From Thecamonas trahens ATCC 50062 (taxonomy: Eukaryota; Apusozoa; Apusomonadida; Apusomonadidae), in contig NW_013657623.1 of NCBI RefSeq assembly GCF_000142905.1, forward strand, positions 183,337 to 247,336: DNA of 64,000 bases, written 5' to 3'. The notes under the pieces are model-generated. The model ran no database searches and was not told where the DNA came from. It saw only the letters and a list, made by a program, of their open reading frames with translations. Below are positions 30,901 through 41,812 of the stretch, piece after piece (the stretch's first letter is position 1; each line of letters begins with the position of its first letter). Both the position numbers and the translations under genes were made by a program.

Positions 30901-33900
30901 CGGGACAAAGAGCGCCTCGTCCGAGAGGTGCGCATAGACGTCGGGCATGATGGCTTGGAGCGCGACGGTGACGTTGACCTTGCGGTGGGGGACAACAACA
31001 GTGGTGGGGAGGAGCGGGTTCTCCGACGCTGACTCTTCAAAGCCTGACGACGGCTGGCGCGGCGGAACAGGGCCAAACTGGGCCTCGAGCGCCGCCGCAA
31101 GGCCAATGGGGTCGGTAGAGGCAGCATGGTCTCCGACCGGAGCGTCAAAAAGAGCCGCGAGGCCAGCGCCTCCAGCCGACGTCGCCAACGCGTTAAGCAG
31201 AGCGTTGGGCGAGGTGGGGCGGAGTTGAAGCGGGATCTTGACTCGTGCGAGTGGAAAGAGGCCGCGAAAGAGAAAGACGGTGAGGTAGACTGCCGACTCG
31301 GCGAGGCCAGCGGTGGCGTTGGAGAAGAGCGCAGAGAACGGGCCTTCGTGGCAATGATCGAGTCATCCAGCGGGTGAAGCGGGACGTCCTCGAGGCCTGG
31401 AGCGAGCGCGTGCTCGGCTGACGTGTGCGAGTGGTGGTAGTGCGGGTGGACGAGCTGGGCGCGGGCGAGTGCGGCGAGCTGTTCGCTCGACGGCGCAGGG
31501 TCGACCAGCGGCTGCACAGAGGCCGGCGATACCTGGCTTGGGTTGACAAGGGCGTCAAGCGAGATGTTGTAGTCGTTGGAGATGCGGACGTCACGATCAT
31601 CCCAGAGCGCGATCTTGAGGCGGAGCTTTCCAGGCGAGGGCGGAAGATCAAGGAGAGCTGAGACACGATCGAGGGCGGTGAGAAACGAGGCACCGAGAGG
31701 ACGCGACGAGACCAGCGTGGCCATGAGCGACATGGGCTCAGGCGACGGAACAGGGCCGAGCGCAAACGGGCGCCAGCCCGGAAGCATCCGCACAAAGTTG
31801 TCGCGGTAGATCGATGCAGCAGCAATCGACGGCATGGGTGAGGCATTCATGTGGCGCATGTAGCCCTCCCACACCGGGGAGCAGTCTGGAACGCTCGGCA
31901 GCTGGCGAAGCCTGTTGCTCGTGGCCGGAACGTCTGGGTCGGCGATGAGGCCAGCGAGCGCCGGACGGGCTGGCTTGCCCCGGCCGAGGTCCCAGGTGAG
32001 ATGCGGCGATGTGGAGGCGAGAGAGAGCAGTGGTGGAGCGCGCGCGGTCTCGGGCTCGCCGGTCTCAGAGACGGTGAAAACGAACGGCTTGGTGCGGAGA
32101 AGGAACATGGCCGGTAGCGGGGTGCGGGCAAGAGCCGGGACGGCGCGTGACGGACGGGCAAAGGTGGCGATCCACTCCCGAGCGACCGCGAGCGAGGCTA
32201 GCGCCGGCTGCGATGGCGACGATGGCGCCGGGACATGTGGAATCATGACCGGCGGATTCGACTCAATGGCGACGACGGCGTCAGCTGGCGCCAGCCAAGA
32301 CGTCTCGCCGGTCCGGGCGCAGTAGTAGAAGTAGAGGTTAGTCTGAGGATCGAGGTAGCGGGCCCATCCGGAGCGAGACGAGAAGAGTGCGAGTTGGATG
32401 ACGTGGCGGTCGTCGGTGTCTGGCTGAGTGACCGGCGGCATGAGCGACGGATGAGTGGTGGTGGTGGTACCCGAGGCGGCGTCGGTGTAGAAGCAAGAGA
32501 ACGAGGCCAAATCGACCTGCCGCTGCCAGCCGGCCGGCAACGGGACGTCAACGTGCCAATGGTTGGCGTCAAGCGGCTTGGAAGCGGCGGCGAGGTCGGG
32601 ATCACCAAGGTGCTCCGTGAGGCGGGCAGACTGTGTCCTGTCAATAGGCTCCGGCGGCTTGTCTGCACGCAGTTCTGACGCAACGATGGCAGTGTCGAGG
32701 GCGGCAGGAGAGAGCGATACAAATGGGATTGATGAGTTGAGGACATCGTCCAGTCGGATGACGCTGGCATCAAAGTTGGCAGCAATCGACTGGGCAACGA
32801 TGTCGTTCGACGGCTGAGCACGGAGCTCAGGGTAGGAGACCGGAGCGTCCGAATCAGTAGGCCCATGTGTGCCGGCTGCATGCGGTTGACGGGCGGTGCG
32901 GCGGCGGAGGTGGAGCTTGTGAGGAGAGACTGGTGATTGATGCGGTGCAGCGGCCGGCTTGGGTGGCGGCGACGGCGATGATGGCGACGACGGCGGCGAG
33001 GCCGATGATGACGATGGCGTTAACGGCGGCGAGATTGCTTCGGGCGCGGGAAAGTCCGACGATTGGATGGCCGGAGTAGCCGGGACAACGTTGACCTTGG
33101 GAAATGGCGGTTCGGCGGGTGTGGCTTGTGGGCGACCGCCACGGCGCTGTCGAAGCAGCTTGAGCCGCTCAGCACGCGGGAGCTTGGCGAGCTCAGCAGA
33201 TGAGAGCGTCGACGAGCCAGACGCGCTGTCGTTGCGCTGTGCATTGGCGGTACTGGGATTGCGGCGGGCGCGAAGGCGAGCAAGCCGCTCTTCACGGGTG
33301 AGCGGGCGCGGAGAGCTGGTGTCATCCTGTACTGACTCGCCGTCACGGACGCGACGGAGGCGAGCCAGGCGGGCGGCGCGTGACTCGGTAGACTGCGAGT
33401 GAGCGGCGCGTGCGGCAACAACGGCATCAGCAGCACCGGTGGGGCCAGAGGTGGTGACAATGCGGGAAGAGCGTCCAGTCTTGCGGGCGGCGACCAGGTC
33501 GGCGATGGCGCGGGTGTTTGGCACGGGCGACGGGTCGGCGAGCTTAGTTTCCGAACCAGAGGTCGAGACCACAACTGCAAGGCCGGAATGATGTGGCGGC
33601 GAGCTTGAGCTCGACGGAGTCGGCGAGCTCGACGAGCTGGACGATGAAGAAGAGTGCGAAGCCGAGGGCGATCGCGATCGTGAGATGTGGCCGTCGGACG
33701 ATGAGTCTGAATCGGAGGCTGATGAAGGGAGCGTGAGCCGAAACGACGCCGGAACAGCAAGGGTTGATCGCTTTGCCATTCGTGCGGCATCACGGGCCTT
33801 GGCCGACGTCGGGCTGTGGTTGTCCGCCGTCTCCTTTGACCTCCGCCCGGGCGAAGCAAACGACGCCAGATCGTCTTCAAGCGAGGCGAGTGTACCTCTT

Positions 33901-34142
33901 CTTCCCGATCGCCATTTCTCCGGAGAACCATTCGCTGCATGCGGAGAGAGAAAGCCAACCGAAGAGCGACCAGCGCCATGGCTGTGACCAGCAGGAGCAG
34001 GGGCGATGGACATGAGCCGGGTTGGTGCCTTCTGTCGCCTGTGCGTAGACTCGCCTGTGGGGCTTGCCTCGCCTGTTGGACGTGATGCTGACGACCGTGG
34101 TCGGAGCAGTGCCCGTCTTGTCCGTGGAGATGCGCTTGACAT
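24999..34142 (-). CDS. Giant WW-domain plus DOCK-like (DHR-1/DHR-2) RhoGEF, with three 1-base frame breaks
   Basis: Conceptually about 3048 residues if one base is added at each of three points (about 31350-31362, 30375-30390, 27925-27940). Order: a Ser/Arg-rich disordered N-terminus with several R-x-E-R-L-A/x-R-L-R-x-R motifs; WW-like domains at about 535-565 (LPAGW..., second Trp lost) and 586-617 (GWARYLDP ... GETSWLAP, intact); a long helical region; then DHR-1 near 1185-1340, recognised by NNLYVTLHM, D-I-P-Q-V-F-W, SRWVIVGSYPVTR, FAYAFLNLY and DNEYELVVYPG in the DOCK order. The C-terminal 700 residues are compatible with a diverged DHR-2 (GGRLFGVVLAGPGW; FKKRKLVNDPLVIREVW), less surely. 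DOCK proteins activate Rac/Cdc42 GTPases and reshape actin. The three frame segments join in homologous order, so I treat it as one gene rather than three. The start lies in an AC-repeat leader near a gap. Confidence 0.7.
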
Positions 34143-34737
34143 AGGTACTGTGGCGGTGTGTGGTGCGGTGGGAGGGGTGTATGTGTATGTGTATGTGTGT
34201 GTGTGTGTGTGTGGGGGGGGGNNNNNNNNNNNNNNNNNNNNNNNNNNNNNNNNNNNNNNNNNNNNNNNNNNNNNNNNNNNNNNNNNNNNNNNNNNNNNNN
34301 NNNNNNNNNNNNNNNNNNNNNGGGGGGGGGGGGGGGGGTGGCAGACCTGTGTCTGTTTGGCGCCGAATGGACAGAGTGAGTTGGTTGGGGTACCTGCCGG
34401 GTGGCTGGCCAGCATAATGTGGGGCATGCATGCCACAGTGCATGGCTTGGTGTTTGCACAGGTGAGAGGGATTGGGGGGGAGGGGAGGGAGGCGGGGGGG
34501 GGGGGGGGGGTATGCGGGCGATGGGGGTACAAAGGAGGGTGCGATGGATTGTGGTGGCGGGATATTGTACAATGATGGCGGTAGGTTGTTAGCTCTGGGT
34601 GGGAGCGAGGGAGTGGGGGGGGAGAGGGAAGGGGGGGGCGGGGGGATTCTGGCTTCTGGCACCACTACCACCTCACTCCCGCACACACACATAGGTAGTT
34701 GAGGGTGTAGAGGAGGTGGGAGAGTGCCTTATACGGT
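34143..34737. other. Divergent intergenic region with GT repeat and gap
   Basis: A GT-rich microsatellite (about 34179-34213) runs into poly-G, then 100 N (34222-34321), then more poly-G (34322-34338) and another G tract at about 34494-34510. On the minus strand this gives the C/CA-rich leader of the DOCK-like gene. No gene is seen. Confidence 0.7.
34222..34321. other. Assembly gap (100 N)
   Basis: One hundred N bases flanked on both sides by poly-G, so the missing sequence is probably a homopolymer or GT tract. Confidence 0.99.
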
Positions 34738-37700
34738 ATGTCTCGTAGTCATGGGGCTCGTTCGCGTGACTCTCCCACAGCTCCCGTACGGACTGCCTCG
34801 GAGGGTTCTGCCGAGTGGGCCACTCGGGCCTCCGCTGGCAATGGGCACACAAGAGAAGGGAGCCAGGAGATGGTCGGAGCAGATGGTGGGGTTGAGCGAC
34901 AGCATACGGAACAGCGTTCTGGGCAGGGAGCAACAATGAGTCCAGGCTCGTCAGAGGCCGGCTCGGCGGTCAACAACATGAACACATCGGCTCCGGTCCA
35001 TCCGTTACTCTCCATCGATGTTGGGCAGGCCAGACAGGCGGCAGTGGCGAGGGCCAGAGAGCAGAGTGTCCGCTCGCGCGCAGCGTCGGGTGAAGAGTCC
35101 GCCAGATCGCCGTCGACGGGATCGGTCATCATCCGCAGAAGGTCGTCGCTGAGAGACTCGACCGATGGGAGGATCTCTGACAAGTCCATCGACTCGGTTG
35201 AACCGGTCTCACACGGCTCGGTCGTCATCCGAAAGCTCTCCCTGCGTGAGAAGGACAAAGCAAAGTCAAGCATGGACCCTAAGCTGCTGTCGAGAAAGGG
35301 CAACCGTAAGCTGTCAGATCCGCCGCGGTCGTCGTCCTCGCTCTCCGACTCAAACTCGCACCTTGGGATCTCGCTCTCGCGCTCGCTCTCAGAGGCGCGT
35401 CTCCTGCTCAAGACTGCCCACGAGGACAGTCTCGCCGATCTGCTGAAAAAGGGCAAAGGCAAGGGCAAAGGCAAGGGCAAAGGCAAGGGCAAAGGCAAGG
35501 GCAAAGGCAAGGGCAAAGGCAAGGGCAAGGGCAAGGGCAAGGGCAAGGGCAAGGGCAAGGGCAAGGGCAAGGGCAAGAAGAAAGGCAAAAGAAAGGGCAA
35601 GAAGGGCAAGGGCAAGGGCAAGAAGGAAAGGGCAAGATGCCCCTGTCAGGTGTCGTCGGTGATGGCAACGGTGAGACAACGCCCGGATCGCCAGGCGTGA
35701 TCGCCGGCAGCTTGCACTCACCGGTAGGCAACGAGACGCCCAAGTTTGACGCCATGACTGGTGCGCAGCTTGTGCACTCTTCAGGGGTATCGTCGGATGA
35801 GGCCTCGTTCGAGTCGTACTCGTCGTCGTCGTCGTCATCATCGTACTCGTCGTCAAGATCCTCAGCCTCTTCCTCGTCCTCAACCTCAGCCACATCCTCG
35901 TCTTTGGCTATCTCCTACAACCCGTTCTCGTCGCCGGTCGATGTGGCCGGCGCAAGCGACACGCACGGGACATTTAATCGGATTTCGCCACAGTCGCCGG
36001 TGGTGCCGATGACGCCGTCGCGCATGACGTTTATGGACGGCGAGGCGCATGTGGCGTCGGACAGCCAGCCACTGCCGCACCGAGACATGTCTGTGCATGA
36101 GGCGCTGGTGCAAGTTGAGAAGCTCTGGACCGCGCTGCACGTCCCGCAGCCGGAGCGCGAGTACTACCGGGCGGCGTGGGCGGCCAAGGGCAAGATTGGT
36201 AGGCAGTCCGGAGCCGCTGCCATTGGCGCGCGGCTAATGGTGTCGCTGCTCGAGGCCCACCGGGCGCGGACGCTCGAGACAGCCAAGGCAATTGCGCGGG
36301 TGGACAAAGCGCTCAAGGGACTCTCCGGTGGCGACGAATCGACCCGGCGGCTGGAGCAGATCGCCAAGCGGGTCAAGGCCGCCATGACGGCGGTCCGCGC
36401 CTGGCAGCAGGGACTCGGCCACGCGCCGCATCCGTTCATGTGGCGCGGGACATCATGGATTGTTGCCATCTCGCACACTCTCCTCCAGCTCCTCGCGCGC
36501 CACGACGGCGATGTTCGGCTCGAGCCGCTGGTCGAGCTCCAGAACGACCTGCTTGTCCGCATCGGCGGCGAGTCGGTCATGCAGATGTACGTCGACTCGG
36601 TCCACGTCTCGGGGCATATGATGTTTACCTTTCACTCGCGGCTTACCTACAGTGTGGCGGAAGATGCTGCTGCCGGCAACCTGTTCGAACCGCTCTCTGT
36701 GGTGGAAATCGGGCCCATGAACGCCGGCTCGCCTGTACCCAACGGCCGCTCGCCACCGAGCCCAACCTCGCCCCACCACCAGGCGCCGCCCGCCACTGCA
36801 GCGCCCGGCACTCGCTCACACTCGCCGCTTGCCCCCACGCGGGGCCGCTCGCCGCGGGGGCGCGGCACTCGCAAGCGTAGTCGTGGCCGTGGGCGCGGAC
36901 GTGGCCGTGGCAGCCCTGCCAAGAGCTCACCAAGTCGTCGGCGTGGATCAGCGAAGCGGGGGTCGGGCAAGCGCGGGTCGGGACAGCGCAGCGTTGGTGC
37001 TCATGGCTCACCGGGCGCCAAGACCGGGCGGGGGCGCGGGCGTAGACGTGGTCAAGACAAAGTCGGGCCCGTTGCCACAGCCAACACGAATGCCGGCGAC
37101 GGCGGCGCGGCGAACAAGGAACTGATTCCTGTTCAGCTCACGGCCGGCGGACCGGTGACGTACATGACCCGCGAGGAGCAAGCGAAGTTTGATGCTGGCG
37201 TGGCAAGTTCAAGTAGTGTAGAGCGAAGCGGAGCCGCTCCGCGACCGGTCCACGCGGCGCTGGAGCGCCCGCCGGTCCCCGGGCCGATGAACCTGCCGCC
37301 GGTGGCAGCAGGCGAGGGCGGAGAGCTAGAGTCTGGCTCGGTCGAGTCCGAGGCCGACGATGAGGTGCCAGGCGGTGGCTCGGGCCCGCGATGGCGGTTA
37401 GGCAAGACCAACCGGAAAGTGGCACCCATTGTCGAGTCGTCGCTGCCAAAAATCTCGTCATCGTCGTCGGTGGCGTCGGAGATGTCCGGCGCCGGCTCGG
37501 GCGACGCCGACGACGCCGGCTCGGCCTCGGGTAACGCCATCGAGCTGCGGATTTTCTCACCACAAGGCTCGATGCGGAAGCACAAATTCAAGACTGCATC
37601 AGGGCAGGTGCGACCAGCGCCAGCGCCAGCGCCAGCGCCGGCGTCAGCGCCCAAGGCTGTTCCCAAGACTGTGCCCAAGGCTGTGCCGGCGTCGGCGTCG

Positions 37701-38048
37701 GCGCACCCCGGCTCCGACTCGGGATCTGACACTGAAGACGGCGACGGGGCTGACTACAGCCAGTCGCACACCAGCCTTGCGCGGTCCGACTCTGTCCTCC
37801 TCCCGCAGAACGTGACCTATTGTCTCGTCCGGCGCGACGTCCGCGAGTCGGCCTCAATCTTTGTCCACACCGCGGTCCAGCCGCCGGTCTCGACGTCGCT
37901 TGTCAGCGGCCATCAGCTCCCGATCCGATTCGAGATCGAACGGCAGGCCGTGCTCGTGCCGGAGCACTCGCTCACTCTCCCGGGTGTCTCTCCCTCTGCC
38001 GTTGGCTCACCATCGGGTGACCACGACGACAGTTTTTCCATGGGATGA
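34738..38048 (+). CDS. Large disordered protein with (KG)n tract, Ser-rich and RGRG regions; one 1-base frame break
   Basis: Conceptually 1103 residues if one base is added at about 35620-35632; the two frames otherwise overlap inside a KGKGK repeat, which fits a single gene. Order: a Ser-rich N-terminus with two SVVIRKLSLR/SVIIRRRSSLR-like phospho-site motifs; a roughly 60-residue Lys-Gly repeat; a poly-Ser segment; a folded helical part (near SVHEALVQVEKLWTALHVPQ, then ARLMVSLLEAHRARTLE and SWIVAISHTLLQLLARHDG); an Arg-Gly and Ser/Pro-rich stretch (RGRGRGRGRG); an acidic Ser-rich tail; and a final beta-like segment with LPIRFEIERQAVLVPEH. I do not recognise the helical domain. The composition suggests an RNA-binding or nuclear/phase-separating protein. 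It ends 82 bp before ubiquilin on the same strand. Confidence 0.65.
35446..35636 (+). repeat. Coding hexanucleotide repeat (GGCAAA/GGCAAG)n
   Basis: About 190 bp of GGCAAR units encode alternating Lys-Gly, becoming AAG-rich at the end. The first half alternates GGCAAA with GGCAAG, the second is nearly pure GGCAAG, which suggests two expansion events. The frame break of the host gene lies at its 3' edge. Confidence 0.9.
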
Positions 38049-38130
38049 GGCGGGAGCAGCGCCGGTGGGCAGAGAGGTCGGTGACAGCGAGACGGTGGGA
38101 AGCTGGCACTCTTGTCGCCAACTCGACGAA

Positions 38131-40061
38131 ATGAAGGTCTCTATCAAGACCATTCGCGGCGAAGTGTACAGCGTGGACGCGGAGGAGAGCGAGACCATTG
38201 CCGAGCTCAAGACCCGTATCTCCACCGTCACCAGCATCCCGCAGGACCAGCAGCGGGTCATCTTTGCCGGTCACGTCATGAAGGACGACCGGACGGTCGA
38301 GTCGTATGGTACGTCAAAGGTCGCCACCCACCGGCCACAGGTCGCCGCCGCCTTCGGCTGCCCGCACGTGGCCGCCGCTGTTTTGTTTCGGGCAGGCGGC
38401 AGACGGCAGGCATACGAGCGTGATCATGGCGCGAGTCATGTTGGTCTCGTTGTGTGTCCCGCCTTCCTCCCTCCCTCCCCCCTCCCCTCATCCTACCAAG
38501 CCACGCTCGCTTCCTTGCCTTCCTATGCCATGCCCAGCACACTCGGCAACGATCGATCGCTACCGCCACCGCCACCGAACACAGTGGAACACCACCACTC
38601 CCAGCCCCCCCCCCCCTAATCATTGGCACCAGAACCATAGTCCATCGTGATCACCAGCTGGTACCCACCACTCGGCCCCGTTCCCTTTCTCTCGGTGGCC
38701 TCGCGAGCTATGAATCGCTTGCGACTGTGATCATTTTGCCAGGCTTCAGAAAGAGGTCGCACTTTTGGCCAAAGACTCACCGGCGCCGGTCGAGGACCAA
38801 CCGGGCGGGCGGCATGACAGGCATCAAGGATGGCAACACGATCCATCTCGTTAAGGGTGCGGCCAAGACAGCTGCGGGTGCTGCGCCTGCTGCACCGGCG
38901 GCTGCAGCAACTGCGCCCGCGACGACAGGCACCGCGCCGATGGACACGGCGGGCGGAGCGCCGCCGCCGTCGGCGGGAGTTGGCGGAGGTGGGTTTAACC
39001 CGTGGGGCGCGGCTGGTGGTGGCGCAGCTGGCGGCGGCGGAGCCAACCCGTTTGCGGCGATGATGGGCGGAGGTGCGGCTGGCGGCGTGCCCAACGTGGC
39101 GGCGCTGCTGCAGGACCCGGCGCAAATGGAGCGGATGATGCAGTCGCCGATGATGCAGGCGCTGTTGGATAACCCGGAGATGCTGCAGAGCATGATGTCA
39201 GCCAACCCGATGATGCAGTCGCTCATCGACGGCAACCCGGAGCTTGCGGCGGCGCTCAACGATCCGGCAACGATTCGGCAGAGCCTGGAGATGATGCGGA
39301 ACCCGGAGGCGCTGGCAGAGATGATGCGCAACAACGATGTGGCCATGGCGAACATACAGGCACAGCCCGGTGGCTTTGACGCCCTCCGCTCAGCATACGA
39401 GAACATCGGCGCGCCGATGCAGGAGGCGATGACCGGGATGGCGCAGGGCGCGACCGGCGGAACTGGAACCGGGACAGGAGGCACTGACGCAGCGGGAGGT
39501 GGCGAGCAGGCTGGCTCGGGCTCGGGCCCGAATACCACGCCGCTCCCGAACCCGTGGGCGGCGCCAGCAGCCGGGACCGGGGCCGGGACCGGCGGTGTGC
39601 CGCCAAGCTCGGCCTTTGGCGGCATGGGCGGTGCGGGCGGCATGCCGGACCTGGCAAGCATGATGCAGAGCCCGATGATGGCGCAGACTATGGCGGCGAT
39701 GGCGCAGAACCCGGAGCTGATGGCGGCGATGATGCAGAATCACCCCATGCTAGCCAACAACCCGATGGCAGCGCAGATGCTGCAGAATCCTGAGATGCTG
39801 TCTTCAATGATGGCGGCGATGGCGGGCACCGGCGGGAGCGGCATGCCGGGCTTTGGCGGCGCAGGCGCGGGAGCTGGTGCCGGTGCCGGTGCCGGCGGCG
39901 GCTCGCTTCAAGCGCAGGAGGAGGCTGCCGCGCTGCGGTACGCCGACCAGCTTGCTGCGCTCGCCGAGATGGGCTTTACCGACTACGACGCCAATCTCCG
40001 CGCCCTAGTCATGACCGGCGGCAACGTCGACGCGGCTGTCCAGCGGCTGCTCGGCGCGTAA
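38131..40061 (+). CDS. UBQLN: Ubiquilin/Dsk2 shuttle factor (UBL-STI1-UBA)
   Basis: Exons 38131-38308 and 38821-40061 give 472 residues. The N-terminal ubiquitin-like domain (about 1-75, MKVSIKTIRGEVYSVDAEES ... PQDQQRVIFAGHVMKDD ... IKDGNTIHLVKG) binds the proteasome. Ala/Gly-rich linkers follow, with two STI1-type regions of Met/Asn/Pro-rich helices (MMQSPMMQALLDNPEMLQSM; NPELMAAMMQNHPMLANNPM). The C-terminal UBA domain (ADQLAALAEMGFTDYDANLR ... NVDAAVQRLLGA) binds ubiquitin. It delivers ubiquitinated clients for degradation. Gene structure and length match the family; nothing essential is missing. Confidence 0.95.
38309..38820 (+). other. Intron inside the ubiquilin UBL domain (512 nt)
   Basis: The donor is GTACGTCAA (after ...ESY-G) and the acceptor ATGACAG. 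Removal rebuilds E-S-Y-G-I-K-D-G-N-T-I-H, the conserved end of the ubiquitin fold. A C-rich stretch lies at about 38461-38490. No nested gene is seen. Confidence 0.93.
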
Positions 40062-40166
40062 GTTGTAAAGGCATGGAATGAGAGAGGGGAGGGGGGGGGG
40101 GGAGGGAGGGGAGGGTGGCTGGCGGTCGGCACACTCGACTCCGCTATCGCCACTGTTGGTAGGAGC

Positions 40167-41240
40167 ATGAACGGAGGAGGCAGCAGTGCAGGTATTGGCA
40201 ACAGTGGCAGCAGCAGCAGCAGCACGGGGTTGGGCACGAACCCTAGCTCTGTGAGTCATGGACATGGAGGCCGAGTGAGTGCCTCTGAGTTTTGCTTTGA
40301 TATGCTCAAGCGAGCAGTTGCCCAGCTGGTGGCCAACTACGAAGCCTTCCAGGGCATGGACGCCACCGCAGTCAATGTCTTTACCTCTGCCCTTGCACGC
40401 TGTACGTTCCCCCCCCTCCACCTCCCCCACCCCGCCACCGCAGTCATGTTTGTGGCGTCCAAGAAGAGCCACGAGGCGGCAGAGCATGCAGGACGGACGG
40501 ATGCCAATGCCGATGATGTGGTGCAGGCTGTGCTGGGCATGCTGGGAAGCTCGGTGAGGGAGCTGAGGGTGTACGCGGCGGTGGCAGAGGCCAAGCCGCT
40601 GCCGCATGTTCTACTGCCCATCCCGGCTCCGCGCTCGGACGAGACTGCCTCGTCGTCAGAGGCTATTGCTGCCCGGGCCATGGGCTACTCGCGATCAGGG
40701 AGTGCATCGGGCATGCCTGGCGGCAAGCACGCCGGTAAGGCGTACATTGCCGCTCATCTCCCGCCGCTGCCTGAGCCGAGAACGTACATCCAGACGCCAG
40801 CATTCCCCGAGCGCGTCACGGACGAGCGCATGCTGCGGACGATGCGCTCGGAGCACGTGGCCCATGCACAGGCGGCGCTCACCGGCCTCCACGCCCGCTT
40901 TCCGGCCGCGTCGTCGGCAGCCGTGGTCTCGCGCCGGACGCCTCGTTCGGTCAAAGACGTCCCAGCCGCCGCCGCGCCTGCAGGCAAGGCCAAGGGCCGG
41001 GCCGCCACGGCTGCCGCCAAGAAAGAAGCCGCCGTCGTCGCCGCCGCCGCCAATCCGTGGTTCGTTGTCGCCGCCGCGCCACCGCCGCCGTCGCAGGCCT
41101 TTGCCGATGCGCTGACCTCGCACAAACGCCAGCACGAGCCGGCGCCGGCGCCCGCCGCGCCACCGTCAAACCTCGCGCCGCCCGTCGACCAGCCGCCGGC
41201 CAAGCGGCAAAAGCTTCTGCCCGAGACGACCGTCTCCTAA
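40167..41240 (+). CDS. TAF8: TAF8-like TFIID subunit (histone-fold)
   Basis: Exons 40167-40401 and 40444-41240 give 343 residues. After a Gly/Ser-rich start, a bromodomain-associated histone fold runs from about residue 32 to 120 (FCFDMLKRAVAQLVANYEAF; FTSALARF; SKKSHEAAEHAGRTDANADD; VVQAVLGMLGSS). The segment HLPPLPEPRTYIQTPAF further on is the diagnostic TAF8 motif (H-x-P-P-x-P-x-P-H-T-Y-I-x-T). TAF8 pairs with TAF10 in TFIID and its C-terminal motif contacts TAF2 or import factors. The tail is Ala/Lys-rich with a basic KRQK near the end. TAF3 has a similar fold but normally a PHD finger, which is absent here. Confidence 0.8.
   Translation: MNGGGSSAGIGNSGSSSSSTGLGTNPSSVSHGHGGRVSASEFCFDMLKRAVAQLVANYEAFQGMDATAVNVFTSALARCTFPPLHLPHPATAVMFVASKKSHEAAEHAGRTDANADDVVQAVLGMLGSSVRELRVYAAVAEAKPLPHVLLPIPAPRSDETASSSEAIAARAMGYSRSGSASGMPGGKHAGKAYIAAHLPPLPEPRTYIQTPAFPERVTDERMLRTMRSEHVAHAQAALTGLHARFPAASSAAVVSRRTPRSVKDVPAAAAPAGKAKGRAATAAAKKEAAVVAAAANPWFVVAAAPPPPSQAFADALTSHKRQHEPAPAPAAPPSNLAPPVDQPPAKRQKLLPETTVS
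40402..40443 (+). other. Very short intron in the TAF8-like gene (42 nt)
   Basis: The donor is GTACGTTCC, followed by an uninterrupted pyrimidine tract and the acceptor CACCGCAG. It interrupts the histone fold between ALAR and MFVASKKSHE. Because the length divides by three and has no stop, the retained form would insert 14 Pro/His-rich residues in the helix, which is unlikely to fold. Confidence 0.75.
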
Positions 41241-41812
41241 GTAATGTCAGGATCCCGCGTGAGACGCGAATGAACACTAGCGCTAGTCAAACTGCGGTTG
41301 TTGCAAGCAGTGCAGATCCCCGGACAATGCGCGCGCGGCAGGTTTTCGTGAAGTTTGGCAACAAACGCTTGCTATGTCCCGGCATGAACGATTGTCCGGT
41401 CAGCGAGCTGGCCCCTACCACACACCACCAGCATTGAGCCCATCTCACTCTCAAGCACACGCTTCGTCCTGAGAGTGGTGCGAAGACCAAAGTCCCTCCT
41501 CCACACAACAAGCCAGTCACATACCATCTGCCGTTCCCGTGGTCCTTGGCAGTGTCTGTGGCTACCGCGGTGACAGTTGCCGTGTCAGTAGCGGCACCAT
41601 TTTCTCCCGCTCTTTCGCTCCAAATTCGCCTCGACAGCTCTGCGGTCAGAGTGTGGCACTCGACTCTGCTTGCTTGTGCGTGTTTCCCTCGCCGGGTGAA
41701 CTGAACTGTGTGGCCGAGTGACCGAGTGCGGTAGCAAGTGGCCACCGGAGCGAGGCTACGGCAAGGCTTGGGGAGGACGGTTGAGCGAAGGGAGAAATAA
41801 GCTGAAAGTACC
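41241..41812. other. Intergenic region (572 bp), nothing recognised
   Basis: Balanced base composition compared with the rest. No convincing open frame, RNA gene or repeat is seen. It presumably holds the promoter and leader of the receptor gene. Confidence 0.4.

Noticed and set aside
24999-34142. Three separate genes instead of one DOCK-like gene
   Set aside because: DHR-1 itself is split by a frame break, and each junction reads continuously after one added base, so separate genes are less likely.
41241-41812. tRNA or snRNA gene in the larger spacers
   Set aside because: No cloverleaf, A/B box pair or snRNA motif could be found by eye.
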